Shown here in pieces: positions 46,179 through 56,669 of a DNA stretch of 64,000 bases. Made by a program: the position numbers and the translations under genes. The first letter of the stretch is position 1; each line of letters opens with the position of its first letter. Source of the stretch: DYRB01 sp963802205 (lineage in GTDB: Bacteria; Pseudomonadota; Gammaproteobacteria; Chromatiales; Chromatiaceae); the NCBI GenBank assembly GCA_963802205.1, contig CAWDHW010000016.1:1-64000 (forward strand), given 5' to 3'. The notes under the pieces are model-generated. The model saw only the letters and a program-made list of their open reading frames with translations, made no database searches and had not been told where the DNA came from.

Positions 46179-46681
46179 TCGAGGAGACGGGTGTTGTCGT
46201 CGCTGTCGCCGGGGGCTTGGTAGAGGTCGAGACCCGTCGCCAGGGGGCCTGCGGCAGTTGCTCGGCCAGCGGAGCCTGCGGGACCTCCCTGGTGGCGCGT
46301 TACCTGGGGCGTCGGCCCCTGCGCCTGCGGGCGCTGAACAGCGCCGGGGCGACACAAGGGGAGACGGTCATCGTGGGTGTTCCGGAGGACGGGCTGGTGA
46401 GCGCTTCCCTGGCCGCCTATCTGGTCCCGTTGCTCGGGCTCATGGCCGGGGGGGCGCTGGGACAGGGCCTTGGGATCGGCGAGGGTGCGAGTATCCTCGG
46501 TGCCCTGACTGGGTTGGGTCTTGGGCTCGGCTGGCTGAGGCACTTCGGGCGTGCCCATGCGCAGGACTTGCGCTACCAGGCGGTGGTCCTGCGCCGGGTC
46601 GGTGGTGGGCCGGCCATACCGCTTCCGTTGGCCATTGAGAAAAGCAGTCAGCCGCGACTAAACACAAATGCGCACAGATGA
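46175..46681 (+). CDS. rseC: SoxR-reducing system/positive regulator RseC (MucC)
   Basis: This 168-residue inner-membrane protein has the N-terminal Cys cluster typical of RseC (GACGSCSASGACGTS, residues about 28-42). Two hydrophobic helices follow (AYLVPLLGLMAGGALGQGL and SILGALTGLGLGLGWL). The start overlaps the rseB stop (ATGA). RseC/RsxC-type proteins link sigma-E control and the Rnf/Rsx system. The last dozen or so residues (QPRLNTNAHR) fall inside a repeat-like sequence that starts near 46655, so the C-terminus may have been altered by that element. Confidence 0.9.
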   Translation: MIEETGVVVAVAGGLVEVETRRQGACGSCSASGACGTSLVARYLGRRPLRLRALNSAGATQGETVIVGVPEDGLVSASLAAYLVPLLGLMAGGALGQGLGIGEGASILGALTGLGLGLGWLRHFGRAHAQDLRYQAVVLRRVGGGPAIPLPLAIEKSSQPRLNTNAHR

Positions 46682-46780
46682 ACCCTGACCTACCGTCAGC
46701 GCCAGAGTCACCCTGCCTGTGGCTTGTAGAACATCGATAATCCACTGAATTTTTTGCGCATATTTGCGTTTGTTTACGGT
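46655..46780. repeat. Imperfect inverted repeat element overlapping the rseC 3' end
   Basis: TAAACACAAATGCGC (46659-46673) and GCGCATATTTGCGTTTGTTTA (46756-46776) are inverted relatives of each other with small gaps. They enclose about 80 bases. The region is more A/T-rich than its surroundings. The rseC stop at 46679-46681 lies just inside the left arm. A small non-autonomous element is possible; no transposase or target duplication is evident. Confidence 0.4.
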
Positions 46781-46800
46781 GACATGCGTTTTGGATTGCT

Positions 46801-46828
46801 GAACCAATTGCTCCCGGGTCGGTCGGAT
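46801..46828 (+). promoter_or_regulatory. Possible sigma-E promoter of degP
   Basis: GAACCA (46801-46806) and TCGGAT (46823-46828), 16 bases apart, loosely match sigma-E elements 54 bases before the degP start. degP/mucD is a classic sigma-E target. The -35 match is imperfect, so confidence is low. Confidence 0.35.
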
Positions 46829-46881
46829 CGTTCCGTCCGCGGACTAACTGAATTTCCTTCCAACCTCAGCGAGGACTCCAG

Positions 46882-48339
46882 ATGCGAAGCTTGAGAATTT
46901 TGGCGGCGACCACCCTGTTGGCAGGCGTCTGGGCATTGGCCGGGCCAGCCCGGGCGCAGGCGACCGGTCTGCCGGAGTTTATTCCACTGGTGCAGACCAA
47001 TGGCCCGGCGGTGGTCAACATCAGTACCCGCCAGACCAACGGGTCAGCCCGGCGCGGACACGGCTTCACCATTCCCGATCTGCCGGAGGGTAACCCGCTC
47101 AACGAGTTCTTTCGCCGCTACTTCGGCGATGAGGGCGGTGATGGCGACGACGGGGGGGATGGCAATGGGGCACCCGGGGACCGTGACCTGGCGCGCTCCC
47201 TGGGCTCGGGGTTTATCGTTTCCGCCGATGGCTATGTCCTGACCAATCACCATGTGGTGGAAGGGGCCGATGAGGTCATAGTCCGCACCAACGACCGGCG
47301 GGAATTTGTCGCCACCGTGGTGGGTTCGGACAAGCGCAGTGACACAGCCCTGCTCAAGGTGGATGCCGCCGGCCTGCCCACGGTCAAGCTGGGGTCCAGC
47401 AAGGACCTCAAGGTTGGCGAGTGGGTCCTGGCCATCGGCTCTCCCTTCGGCTTCGACCACTCCGCCAGCGCCGGGATCATCAGCGCCTTGGGGCGCAGTC
47501 TGCCGAGCGAGAACTATGTCCCCTTCATCCAGACCGATGTGGCCATCAATCCGGGCAACTCGGGTGGCCCCCTGTTCAACCTCGCCGGTGAGGTGGTCGG
47601 GGTCAACTCCCAGATCTACAGCCGTACCGGGGGCTTCATGGGTCTGTCATTTGCCATCCCTATCGATGTGGCCATGGACGCCGTGGAGCAGCTCAAAGCC
47701 AAGGGCCGCGTCAGCCGCGGCTGGCTTGGGGTCCTGATCCAGGACGTCACCCGCGAGCTGGCGGAGACCTTTGGTATGAAGCAGCCCAGCGGCGCTTTGG
47801 TGGCCCAGGTCCTTTCGGACAGCCCGGCGGAGAAGGCCGGCTTCGAGCCTGGCGATGTCGTCCTCAAGTACAACGGCCAGGACGTGACCAGTTCCGGAGT
47901 CCTTCCGCAACTGGTGGGGGTTACCCGCGTCGGCCAGTCGGCGCAGGTGCAGGTCCTGCGCAAGGGCCAACCGCGGGAACTGACGGTGGTCATCGGCGAA
48001 CTCCCGGAAGAGGATGCCGTTGCCAAGAAGGCGGGAGAACGCGAGCCGGCCACCGCCAATCGCCTGGGGTTGGTGCTGCGCGATCTGTCCCCGGACCTGC
48101 GCGAGCAGGCCGGCGTGCCCAAGGGCGGTGTCCTGGTGGAGGAGGTCAAGCCCGGGCCCGCCCAGCAGGTGGGCATCCGTGCCGGCGACGTGATCTTGAT
48201 GCTGGACAATCAGCCCGTGCTCGACGCGCGGCAATTCAAGGGGGTGGTGGAGGCGCTGGTTCCCGGTCACTCAGTGGCCATGTTGGTGCAGCGTGGCGGC
48301 GGGCGTATGTTCTATGCGCTGCGGATTCCCAAATCCTAA
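46882..48339 (+). CDS. degP: Periplasmic serine endoprotease DegP/MucD family
   Basis: This 485-residue HtrA-type protease/chaperone has a signal peptide (MRSLRILAATTLLAGVWALA, cleavage near ARA). The catalytic triad is His in YVLTNHHVVEGADEV, Asp in DKRSDTALLKVD and Ser in NPGNSGGPLFNLAG. Two PDZ domains follow (GWLGVLIQDVTRELAETFGM; LGLVLRDLSPDLREQAGVPK). An Asp/Gly-rich insert (GDEGGDGDDGGDGNG near residue 85) sits in the LA loop. It degrades or refolds damaged envelope proteins and follows rpoE-rseABC, as mucD does in Pseudomonas. Confidence 0.96.
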   Translation: MRSLRILAATTLLAGVWALAGPARAQATGLPEFIPLVQTNGPAVVNISTRQTNGSARRGHGFTIPDLPEGNPLNEFFRRYFGDEGGDGDDGGDGNGAPGDRDLARSLGSGFIVSADGYVLTNHHVVEGADEVIVRTNDRREFVATVVGSDKRSDTALLKVDAAGLPTVKLGSSKDLKVGEWVLAIGSPFGFDHSASAGIISALGRSLPSENYVPFIQTDVAINPGNSGGPLFNLAGEVVGVNSQIYSRTGGFMGLSFAIPIDVAMDAVEQLKAKGRVSRGWLGVLIQDVTRELAETFGMKQPSGALVAQVLSDSPAEKAGFEPGDVVLKYNGQDVTSSGVLPQLVGVTRVGQSAQVQVLRKGQPRELTVVIGELPEEDAVAKKAGEREPATANRLGLVLRDLSPDLREQAGVPKGGVLVEEVKPGPAQQVGIRAGDVILMLDNQPVLDARQFKGVVEALVPGHSVAMLVQRGGGRMFYALRIPKS

Positions 48340-48351
48340 GGCCGTTATGGG

Positions 48352-49869
48352 ATGACCGAGATGCCCCACCCCGGTAGCGACCCAGGCCCAGGGCCCGGTA
48401 CCTCGCCCGATCCGCACTACGCAGCCCAGCTCGATGGGGGATTCGACCCCGGCTATGCAGCCGGAGCCGAGTCCGGGGCCGATTCGGGCTATGTCCCCCC
48501 CAGGACACCCTACGAGGCGGAGGCGCTGCGCATCCCGCCCCACAGCGTCCAGGCGGAGCAGTCCCTGCTTGGTGCCTTGATGCAGGGCGGGAGCGCCTGG
48601 GAGCGCATCGCCGACCAGGTCGTCGAGAGCGACTTCTACCGCCGCGAGCACCGCGTCATCTTTGCCGCCATCAAGTCCCTGGCGGAGCAGGACGAGCCCT
48701 GCGACCTGGTGACCCTGGCGGAGAGCCTGGAGCGGCGCGAAACCCTGGACGACGCCGGCGGGCTACCCTATGTCGGACGCATGGTGCAAGGCTCATCCTC
48801 GGTGTCCAACATCGAGGCCTACGCCAAGATCGTCCGCTACCACTCGGTGCTGCGTCAGCTCATCGCGGCGGGCACCGACATCGCCGACATTGCCTATAAC
48901 CCGAAGGACCGCAAGCCGGCGGAGCTGCTCGACGAGGCCGAAAGCAAGGTCTTTGCCATCGCCGAGCAGCTTGCCCGGGGTGGCGGCGGCTTCCGGCACG
49001 TCAAGCCGCTCCTGATCAAGGCCATCGAGCGTATCGATCAGCTGCAGAACAGCAATAACGCCATCACCGGGCTACCCACGGGCTTCGCCGACTTCGACGA
49101 GAAGACGTCGGGGCTGCAAAACTCCGACCTGATCATCGTGGCCGGGAGGCCATCGATGGGAAAGACGAGCTTTGCGATGAACCTGGCCGAGAACGTGGCT
49201 ATCGAGACCCAGCGCCCGGTGGCGGTGTTCAGCATGGAAATGCCTGGGGACTCGCTGGCCATGCGGATGATGTCCTCCCTGGGGCGCATCGATCAGCACC
49301 GGGTACGCACCGGCAAGCTCGAAGACGACGAGTGGCCGCGCCTGACCTCCGCGGTCAATATGCTCTCCAAGACCAAGATCTACATCGACGATACGCCGGC
49401 ATTGAGCCCTACCGAGGTGCGGGCACGTGCCCGTCGCCTGAAGCGCGAGCAGGGGGACCTGGCCATGATCGTCCTGGACTATCTCCAGCTCATGCAGGCC
49501 CCGGACGTCAAGGAGAACCGGGTGGCGGAGATCTCCGCCATCTCCCGCTCCCTAAAGGCCCTCGCCAAGGAGCTGGACATTCCGGTCATCGCCCTGTCCC
49601 AGCTCAACCGCAGCCTGGAGCAGAGGCCAAACAAAAGGCCGGTGATGTCCGATCTTCGCGAATCTGGCGCCATCGAACAGGATGCCGATATCATCGTCTT
49701 TATCTACCGCGACGAGGTCTATCACGAGGACAGCAAGGACAAGGGCATCGCGGAGATCATCATCGCCAAGCAGCGCAACGGGCCCATCGGGACCACCCGC
49801 CTGACCTTCCTCGGAAAATACACCAAGTTCGAGAACTTCGTGGACAGCTACTACGGGGACCCGGGCTAG
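48352..49869 (+). CDS. dnaB: Replicative DNA helicase DnaB
   Basis: DnaB is the hexameric 5'-3' replication-fork helicase. The 505-residue product has the N-terminal domain (LRIPPHSVQAEQSLLGALMQ) and a RecA-like domain with Walker A VAGRPSMGKTSFAMN, Walker B MIVLDYLQLMQ, SQLNRSLEQR and DLRESGAIEQDADIIVFIYR. The first 55 or so residues are an unusual Gly/Pro/Asp/Tyr-rich extension absent from E. coli DnaB (471). No intein is present. It starts 12 bases after degP. Confidence 0.97.
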   Translation: MTEMPHPGSDPGPGPGTSPDPHYAAQLDGGFDPGYAAGAESGADSGYVPPRTPYEAEALRIPPHSVQAEQSLLGALMQGGSAWERIADQVVESDFYRREHRVIFAAIKSLAEQDEPCDLVTLAESLERRETLDDAGGLPYVGRMVQGSSSVSNIEAYAKIVRYHSVLRQLIAAGTDIADIAYNPKDRKPAELLDEAESKVFAIAEQLARGGGGFRHVKPLLIKAIERIDQLQNSNNAITGLPTGFADFDEKTSGLQNSDLIIVAGRPSMGKTSFAMNLAENVAIETQRPVAVFSMEMPGDSLAMRMMSSLGRIDQHRVRTGKLEDDEWPRLTSAVNMLSKTKIYIDDTPALSPTEVRARARRLKREQGDLAMIVLDYLQLMQAPDVKENRVAEISAISRSLKALAKELDIPVIALSQLNRSLEQRPNKRPVMSDLRESGAIEQDADIIVFIYRDEVYHEDSKDKGIAEIIIAKQRNGPIGTTRLTFLGKYTKFENFVDSYYGDPG

Positions 49870-50972
49870 TGCGGGTCCGCCCGAGTCTGGTCGGGCCCAT
49901 CGCCCGGATCGACCTCGCCGCCCTGGGACAGAATCTTGGGGTCGTCCGCCGAGAGGCCCCGAAGAGTCGGGTCTGGGCGGTCATCAAGGCCGACGCCTAT
50001 GGACACGGGATGGCGGCGGCAGCCCATGCACTGCACGCGGCCGACGGGCTGGCCGTGGCCAGGGTGGGTGAGGCCCTGGAGCTTCGGGAGGCGGGGATCG
50101 ACCGCCCCCTGCTGGTTCTGGAGGGGGCCGGGTCGCCCGAAGAGCTGCGGGCCTCGGCCCGCCTGGGGATCCAGGTCGCCGTCCATCGCGAGGGGCAGCT
50201 TGCCTGGGTTGAAGGCGGGGACGGCCTGGCCGGACCCTTGCCGCTTGGCCTCTGGGTCAAGGTCGATACCGGGATGCACCGTCTCGGCCTGGAGCCGGCG
50301 GCCGTTCCCGCGGTTCTGGACAGGCTCTCCCGCTGCCCAGGGGTCCGGGTCCTGGGCCTCATGACCCACCTGGCCAACGCCGACGACCCCGCGGACCCCC
50401 TCTCCGCCGCCCAGTGTGCGCTGCTGCGTCAGGTCGCCGCCGACACGGGACTGCCCCTGTCCATCGGCAACTCCGCCGGCATCCTGGCGGTGCCGGAGGC
50501 CCGCGCCGACTGGGTACGCCCCGGGATTATGCTCTACGGGGCCTCGCCATTCCCCGGCCTCAGTGCCGCGCGCCTGGGACTCCAGCCGGTCATGACCCTG
50601 GCCACCCAACTGATCGCCGTGCAGAACCTCAAGCGCGGGCATGCCGTCGGCTACGGCCAGACCTGGGCCTGCCCAGAGGATATGCACGTGGGCATCGCCG
50701 CCGTCGGCTATGCGGACGGCTATCCCCGCCACGCACCCAGCGGGACCCCGGTCCTGGTGCGCGGGGTCGTCTGCCCCCTGGTGGGGCGGGTCTCCATGGA
50801 CATGATCCATGTGGACCTGCGTCCGCTGCCGGATGCCGCGCCCGGGGACCCTGTGACCCTGTGGGGCCAGGGGCTGCCGGTGGATGAGGTCGCGGCGCGG
50901 GCCGGAACCATCTCCTACGAACTGCTGTGCGGCGTCACCGCCCGGGTGCCCCGGGAGCCGGTGGCGGCATGA
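49869..50972 (+). CDS. alr: Alanine racemase
   Basis: Alr interconverts L- and D-alanine with pyridoxal phosphate for peptidoglycan synthesis. I take the GTG at 49869, which shares its first base with the dnaB TAG. The product is 367 residues. The PLP Lys is in VWAVIKADAYGHGMAAAA, and the catalytic Tyr in MLYGASPFPG and the conserved Arg/Tyr region in GHAVGYGQTWAC are present. MTHLANADDP and GRVSMDMIHVDL are family blocks. Position between dnaB and radA matches many gammaproteobacteria. A longer open frame from 49332 is a shadow of dnaB. Confidence 0.95.
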   Translation: MRVRPSLVGPIARIDLAALGQNLGVVRREAPKSRVWAVIKADAYGHGMAAAAHALHAADGLAVARVGEALELREAGIDRPLLVLEGAGSPEELRASARLGIQVAVHREGQLAWVEGGDGLAGPLPLGLWVKVDTGMHRLGLEPAAVPAVLDRLSRCPGVRVLGLMTHLANADDPADPLSAAQCALLRQVAADTGLPLSIGNSAGILAVPEARADWVRPGIMLYGASPFPGLSAARLGLQPVMTLATQLIAVQNLKRGHAVGYGQTWACPEDMHVGIAAVGYADGYPRHAPSGTPVLVRGVVCPLVGRVSMDMIHVDLRPLPDAAPGDPVTLWGQGLPVDEVAARAGTISYELLCGVTARVPREPVAA

Positions 50973-52363
50973 GCGGGCAGGCGAGCGGCGGGTCGTCTAA
51001 AGGGGCCGGGAAGATCCGCGTCGCTTACGTCTGCAACGCCTGCGGGGCTCGCCTGCCGAAGTGGGCCGGGCAGTGCCCGGATTGCGGGGGTTGGAACTGC
51101 GTGGCCGAGATCCCGGACCGGCCCGCCGGGGAACAGCGCCGCGGCGGCTATGCCGGGGCGGCGGGGGCGGCTCAGATCCAGACCCTCTCGGCGGTGTCCC
51201 CGGAGGCGGTGGTCCGCACCGGGACCGGGATCGGGGAACTGGATCGGGTCCTGGGGGGCGGGCTGGTCCCGGGATCCGTGGTCTTGCTCGGGGGCGACCC
51301 CGGTATCGGCAAATCCACGCTCTTGTTGCAGGCGTGTGCCGCCCTGGGGGCCAGCAACCCGGTGCTTTATGTGACCGGCGAGGAGTCCCCCCAGCAGGTC
51401 AGCCTGCGCGCCCGCCGCCTGGGGCTCTCCGGGGAGGGTATCCGACTCCTGGCGGAGACCTGTGTCGAGCGTGTTCTGGCGGCTGTCGAGCAGGAGTCGC
51501 CAAGGGTCATGGTGGTGGACTCTATCCAAACCCTGTACACGGAACTCCTGCCCTCGGCCCCCGGGTCGGTCTCCCAGGTCCGCGAGACCGCCGCCCAGTT
51601 GGTGCGCTACGCCAAACACGCGGATACGGCCATCTTCCTGGTCGGGCATGTCACCAAGGATGGGGCCCTCGCCGGACCCCGGGTCCTGGAGCACATGGTC
51701 GATACCGTCCTCTACTTCGAGGGCGAGGCCGGCGGCCCCTTCCGCCTGGTGCGGGCCATCAAGAATCGCTTCGGCGCGGTCAACGAGCTGGGGGTCTTCG
51801 CGATGGGGGACAAGGGGTTGCGCGAGGTCAAGAACCCCTCGGCCATCTTCCTGTCGCGCCACGACGCGCCGGTCCCGGGGAGTGTGGTCATGGTCACCCG
51901 GGAGGGGACTCGGCCTCTGTTGGTCGAGGTCCAGGCCCTGGTGGACGAATCCCCCCTGGCCAATCCACGGCGGGTGACCCTGGGGCTCGATGCCAACCGC
52001 CTGTCCATGCTGCTGGCCGTCCTGCATCGCCACGGTGGCATCGGCATGTTCGACCGCGATGTCTTCGTCAACGTGGTTGGCGGGGTGCGCATCGGCGAAA
52101 CGGCTGCGGACCTCGCGGTCCTGGCGGCGGTGCTGTCGAGCTTCCGCGACCGGCCTCTGGACCTGGACCTGGTGGTCTTTGGCGAGATCGGCCTGTCCGG
52201 GGAGATCCGCCCTGTCCCCAATGGACCGGATCGGCTGCGGGAGGCAGCCAAGCACGGGCTGCGTCGCGCCATAGTCCCGGCGGGCAATGTCCCAAAGGGT
52301 GGGGTGGAGGGGCTGGAGATTCTGCCGGTGCGCGGCTTGCGGGAGGCATTGGATGCCTTGTGA
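50969..52363 (+). CDS. radA: DNA repair protein RadA
   Basis: RadA is a RecA-like helicase acting in recombination branch migration. From the ATG at 50969 (overlapping the alr stop as ATGA) the product is 464 residues. The zinc finger is CNACGARLPKWAGQCPDCGG, and Walker A is LLGGDPGIGKSTLLLQA. KNRFGAVNELGVFAMGDKGL contains the RadA-specific KNRFG motif. The C-terminal Lon-like domain has FVNVVGGVRIGETAADLAVL and GEIGLSGEIRPVPNG. A Gly/Ser-rich N-terminal extension of about 15 residues precedes the zinc finger. Confidence 0.97.
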   Translation: MSGQASGGSSKGAGKIRVAYVCNACGARLPKWAGQCPDCGGWNCVAEIPDRPAGEQRRGGYAGAAGAAQIQTLSAVSPEAVVRTGTGIGELDRVLGGGLVPGSVVLLGGDPGIGKSTLLLQACAALGASNPVLYVTGEESPQQVSLRARRLGLSGEGIRLLAETCVERVLAAVEQESPRVMVVDSIQTLYTELLPSAPGSVSQVRETAAQLVRYAKHADTAIFLVGHVTKDGALAGPRVLEHMVDTVLYFEGEAGGPFRLVRAIKNRFGAVNELGVFAMGDKGLREVKNPSAIFLSRHDAPVPGSVVMVTREGTRPLLVEVQALVDESPLANPRRVTLGLDANRLSMLLAVLHRHGGIGMFDRDVFVNVVGGVRIGETAADLAVLAAVLSSFRDRPLDLDLVVFGEIGLSGEIRPVPNGPDRLREAAKHGLRRAIVPAGNVPKGGVEGLEILPVRGLREALDAL

Positions 52364-52450
52364 GGGTGGGCATGCTCGATTTGGGAGACGAGGAAAAGAG
52401 AATAAGCAGTAGGGTGGATGCCCAAAGGGCGATCTGCCGCAGGGAGCTAC

Positions 52451-52496
52451 TTGATCCGAACGGTGTCTGCGTTATGATGCATCTCACTACAATTGT
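52451..52496 (+). promoter_or_regulatory. Promoter and candidate operator of the toxin-antitoxin pair
   Basis: TTGATC (52451-52456) and TATGAT (52473-52478), 16 bases apart, form a good sigma-70-type promoter. Just downstream are two short palindromes, GATGCATC (52476-52483) and ACAATTGT (52489-52496), overlapping the -10 and start region. Antitoxins usually repress their own promoter through such dyads; that role is inferred. Confidence 0.6.
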
Positions 52497-52516
52497 GGCA
52501 TATTGCATCGACACTC

Positions 52517-52747
52517 ATGAGCATCTCCATACGTGTCAGCGACGAGCTCTACCGGGCAGCCAATGCCGCCGCCAAAGCGGAGTTCCGCTCTATCCCCCAG
52601 CAGATCGAGTTTTGGGCCCAACTCGGCCGCGCCGCCTACGACAACCCGGACCTCCCCATCGACCTGGTACGGGACATCCTCATGTCGCGGATGGTTCCGG
52701 TCGAGGAGGCCGAGCCCTTTGTCCCCGAGGGCAAGCCCGGTGGCTGA
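52517..52747 (+). CDS. ParD-like antitoxin of a type II toxin-antitoxin system
   Basis: The 76-residue protein (MSISIRVSDELYRAANAAAK, then RSIPQQIEFWAQLGRAAYDN) has a short N-terminal beta strand followed by helices. This is the ribbon-helix-helix arrangement of the ParD-like antitoxin family. The C-terminus (VPVEEAEPFVPEGKPGG) is acidic and flexible, as expected for the toxin-neutralising part. It overlaps the toxin start by 8 bases. Confidence 0.82.
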   Translation: MSISIRVSDELYRAANAAAKAEFRSIPQQIEFWAQLGRAAYDNPDLPIDLVRDILMSRMVPVEEAEPFVPEGKPGG

Positions 52748-53021
52748 GGTCCAGGTCCTCCAGATGCCGCCGTTCAAACGGGTCTATAAGCGGCTACACA
52801 ATCCACAGAAGGTCGCGGTGGACCGGGCGGTCGCGGCCATCGTGTCTACGCCTGAGATCGGCGAGGTCAAGCGCGGCGACCTCGCGGGCGTCTATGTGCA
52901 CAAGTTCGATTGCGTGGGCCAGGAATTCCTGTTGGCCTACGAATGGAACCCGGACCTGCGCATCCTGCGCGCCCTCGGCGTACACGAGAACTTCTACCGC
53001 GACCTCAAACGCAAACAGTAA
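52740..53021 (+). CDS. RelE/ParE-superfamily toxin
   Basis: A GTG at 52740 inside the antitoxin end opens a 93-residue basic protein. It has MPPFKRVYKRLHNPQKVAVD, then GEVKRGDLAGVYVHKFDCVG and LAYEWNPDLRILRALGVHEN, ending FYRDLKRKQ. This is the compact RelE/ParE fold. The C-terminal HENFYRDLKR is typical of RelE-type mRNA interferases, but ribonuclease versus gyrase activity is not decided by sequence. An ATG at 52764 is an alternative start. Confidence 0.82.
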   Translation: MAEVQVLQMPPFKRVYKRLHNPQKVAVDRAVAAIVSTPEIGEVKRGDLAGVYVHKFDCVGQEFLLAYEWNPDLRILRALGVHENFYRDLKRKQ

Positions 53022-53356
53022 TGCGGATGCCTGCGGGCAACTCCGTGGATGGAGGACGACCCCAGGGGTGAGGGACGTGGAGCCGTGACGGGATCAGTGG
53101 CACGGCGATCCGCCGCATGGGATGCCAGTAATCGCTTGACGGAACCGGTCCATGGTTCCGCTCTGCGGTCTTACGGTCCTCTGGCTTCTCCATGCCCGCG
53201 CGTCGCCAGCCCGGGCGAGGCGTTTCGGCCCCAAGGTCAGCCCAAAGACCGTCAGCCCAAAGGCCGCTGCACCCGCGCCCGGATGCTGCGACAATGCCGC
53301 CCCCCACCGGGCCAGCCCCGGGTCGCCCCAGCCTCATTACGCCACAGACACCACGC
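53022..53356. other. Intergenic region between the toxin gene and tex
   Basis: The 335-base gap contains a short inverted repeat (GGAACC-GGTCCAT-GGTTCC, about 53139-53157) and two copies of GTCAGCCCAAAG separated by a few bases (about 53236-53265). The tex promoter should lie here, but I see no well-matched -35/-10 pair. Upstream in-frame extension of tex into this region has no homology. Confidence 0.45.
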
Positions 53357-55800
<2,444 letters not shown>

Positions 55801-55814
55801 GCGGGGAACGGGAC

Positions 55815-56171
55815 ATGAGCCAAGAAGCGACCCAAACAGGGCCGGCCGCCGATGACGGCTACGGCGGATTCCTAACCCGGACCCAGGTGGCAGGGGCCCT
55901 ATGGACTTTGAAGGGGGAGGGCGGCTATGTCGCCTTCCACGATGAGGAGGGGCCCTGCTTCCCCTTCTGGTCGAGCCCCGAGGGGGCCCAGGCCCTGGTT
56001 ACCGCCGACTGGGCGGACTGTAAGCCCGAACGGGTCGGGCTCGCCGACCTGCGTGGGGTCTGGCTCCCGGGTATGGCCAGGGCCGGGCGGCGCCTGATGT
56101 TGGAGCCATCCCCGGACGGTGACGGGATCATCTGCGGTCCGGAGGAACTGCTCGCCGACCTTGGGTCTTAG
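55815..56171 (+). CDS. DUF2750-like hypothetical protein
   Basis: This 118-residue acidic soluble protein starts at the ATG at 55815, after GGGGAACGGGAC. It contains TRTQVAGALWTLKGEGGYVA, EEGPCFPFWSSPEGAQALVT and EELLADLG. The layout matches small DUF2750 proteins, in which one strand-rich domain reports a 'SPE' motif and a Trp-rich core. Function is unknown. It follows tex by 14 bases and converges with the DUF1854 gene after 8 bases. Confidence 0.7.
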   Translation: MSQEATQTGPAADDGYGGFLTRTQVAGALWTLKGEGGYVAFHDEEGPCFPFWSSPEGAQALVTADWADCKPERVGLADLRGVWLPGMARAGRRLMLEPSPDGDGIICGPEELLADLGS

Positions 56172-56179
56172 CCCGGCGT

Positions 56180-56656
56180 TTAGAGGTAGCGTTCCACGGC
56201 GCGCCGCCCGTAGGCGTCCAAATTCCGGGAGTCTGGGATCAAGTAGCGGATACCCTGGGCGTCGAGGATTAGGGCGCGGTAGGGGCCCAGGCGGCGCACG
56301 TCGTCCTCGCTCTTGAGGACGAAGCGCGTGGGACCGCGGTCGGTGTCCACCTCCCATTCAGCGGGTTCCAGGTAGCTCGATACCTTGCGTACCCGGCTGA
56401 TGATCGGGACGAACTCGCGCTGTGCCAGTGCCTCATCCAAGAGCCCGCGCAGTTCTGCCGGCAGGGTCGTCGCATCCTCCAGGCAATGCAGTTCCCGCCC
56501 TTCCTTGTCGCAAAGGATCAGCCAACCCTTGGGGTAGCCAATGGGGAAGGCGCGCACCGGGACCACCCCGACGTGCTGGGTGCCGTCAGGGTTTGTCAGT
56601 ACCAGGCGGCCCCAGGGGTCTTGGGCGAGGCTGAAAGGGGCTTTGGTGTCGGTCAT
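56180..56656 (-). CDS. DUF1854 family protein, cyanophycin-metabolism-associated type
   Basis: The 158-residue protein (MTDTKAPFSLAQDPWGRLVL) contains the DUF1854 core: YPKGWLILCDKEGRELHCLE, EFVPIISRVRKVSSYLEPAE and YLIPDSRNLDAYGRRAVERY. This family is found almost only beside an ABC exporter-type protein and cyanophycin genes, and both neighbours are present here. Its biochemical role is unknown. It follows the ABC gene by 13 bases and is probably co-translated. Confidence 0.88.
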   Translation of the reverse strand: MTDTKAPFSLAQDPWGRLVLTNPDGTQHVGVVPVRAFPIGYPKGWLILCDKEGRELHCLEDATTLPAELRGLLDEALAQREFVPIISRVRKVSSYLEPAEWEVDTDRGPTRFVLKSEDDVRRLGPYRALILDAQGIRYLIPDSRNLDAYGRRAVERYL

Positions 56657-56669
56657 GGCAAGGTCCCGG

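Noticed and set aside
51061..53088. Plus-strand open frame of 675 codons overlapping radA and the toxin-antitoxin pair
   Set aside because: It is radA in the wrong frame, rich in Arg/Gly/Pro, with no homology; radA in its own frame has full motifs.
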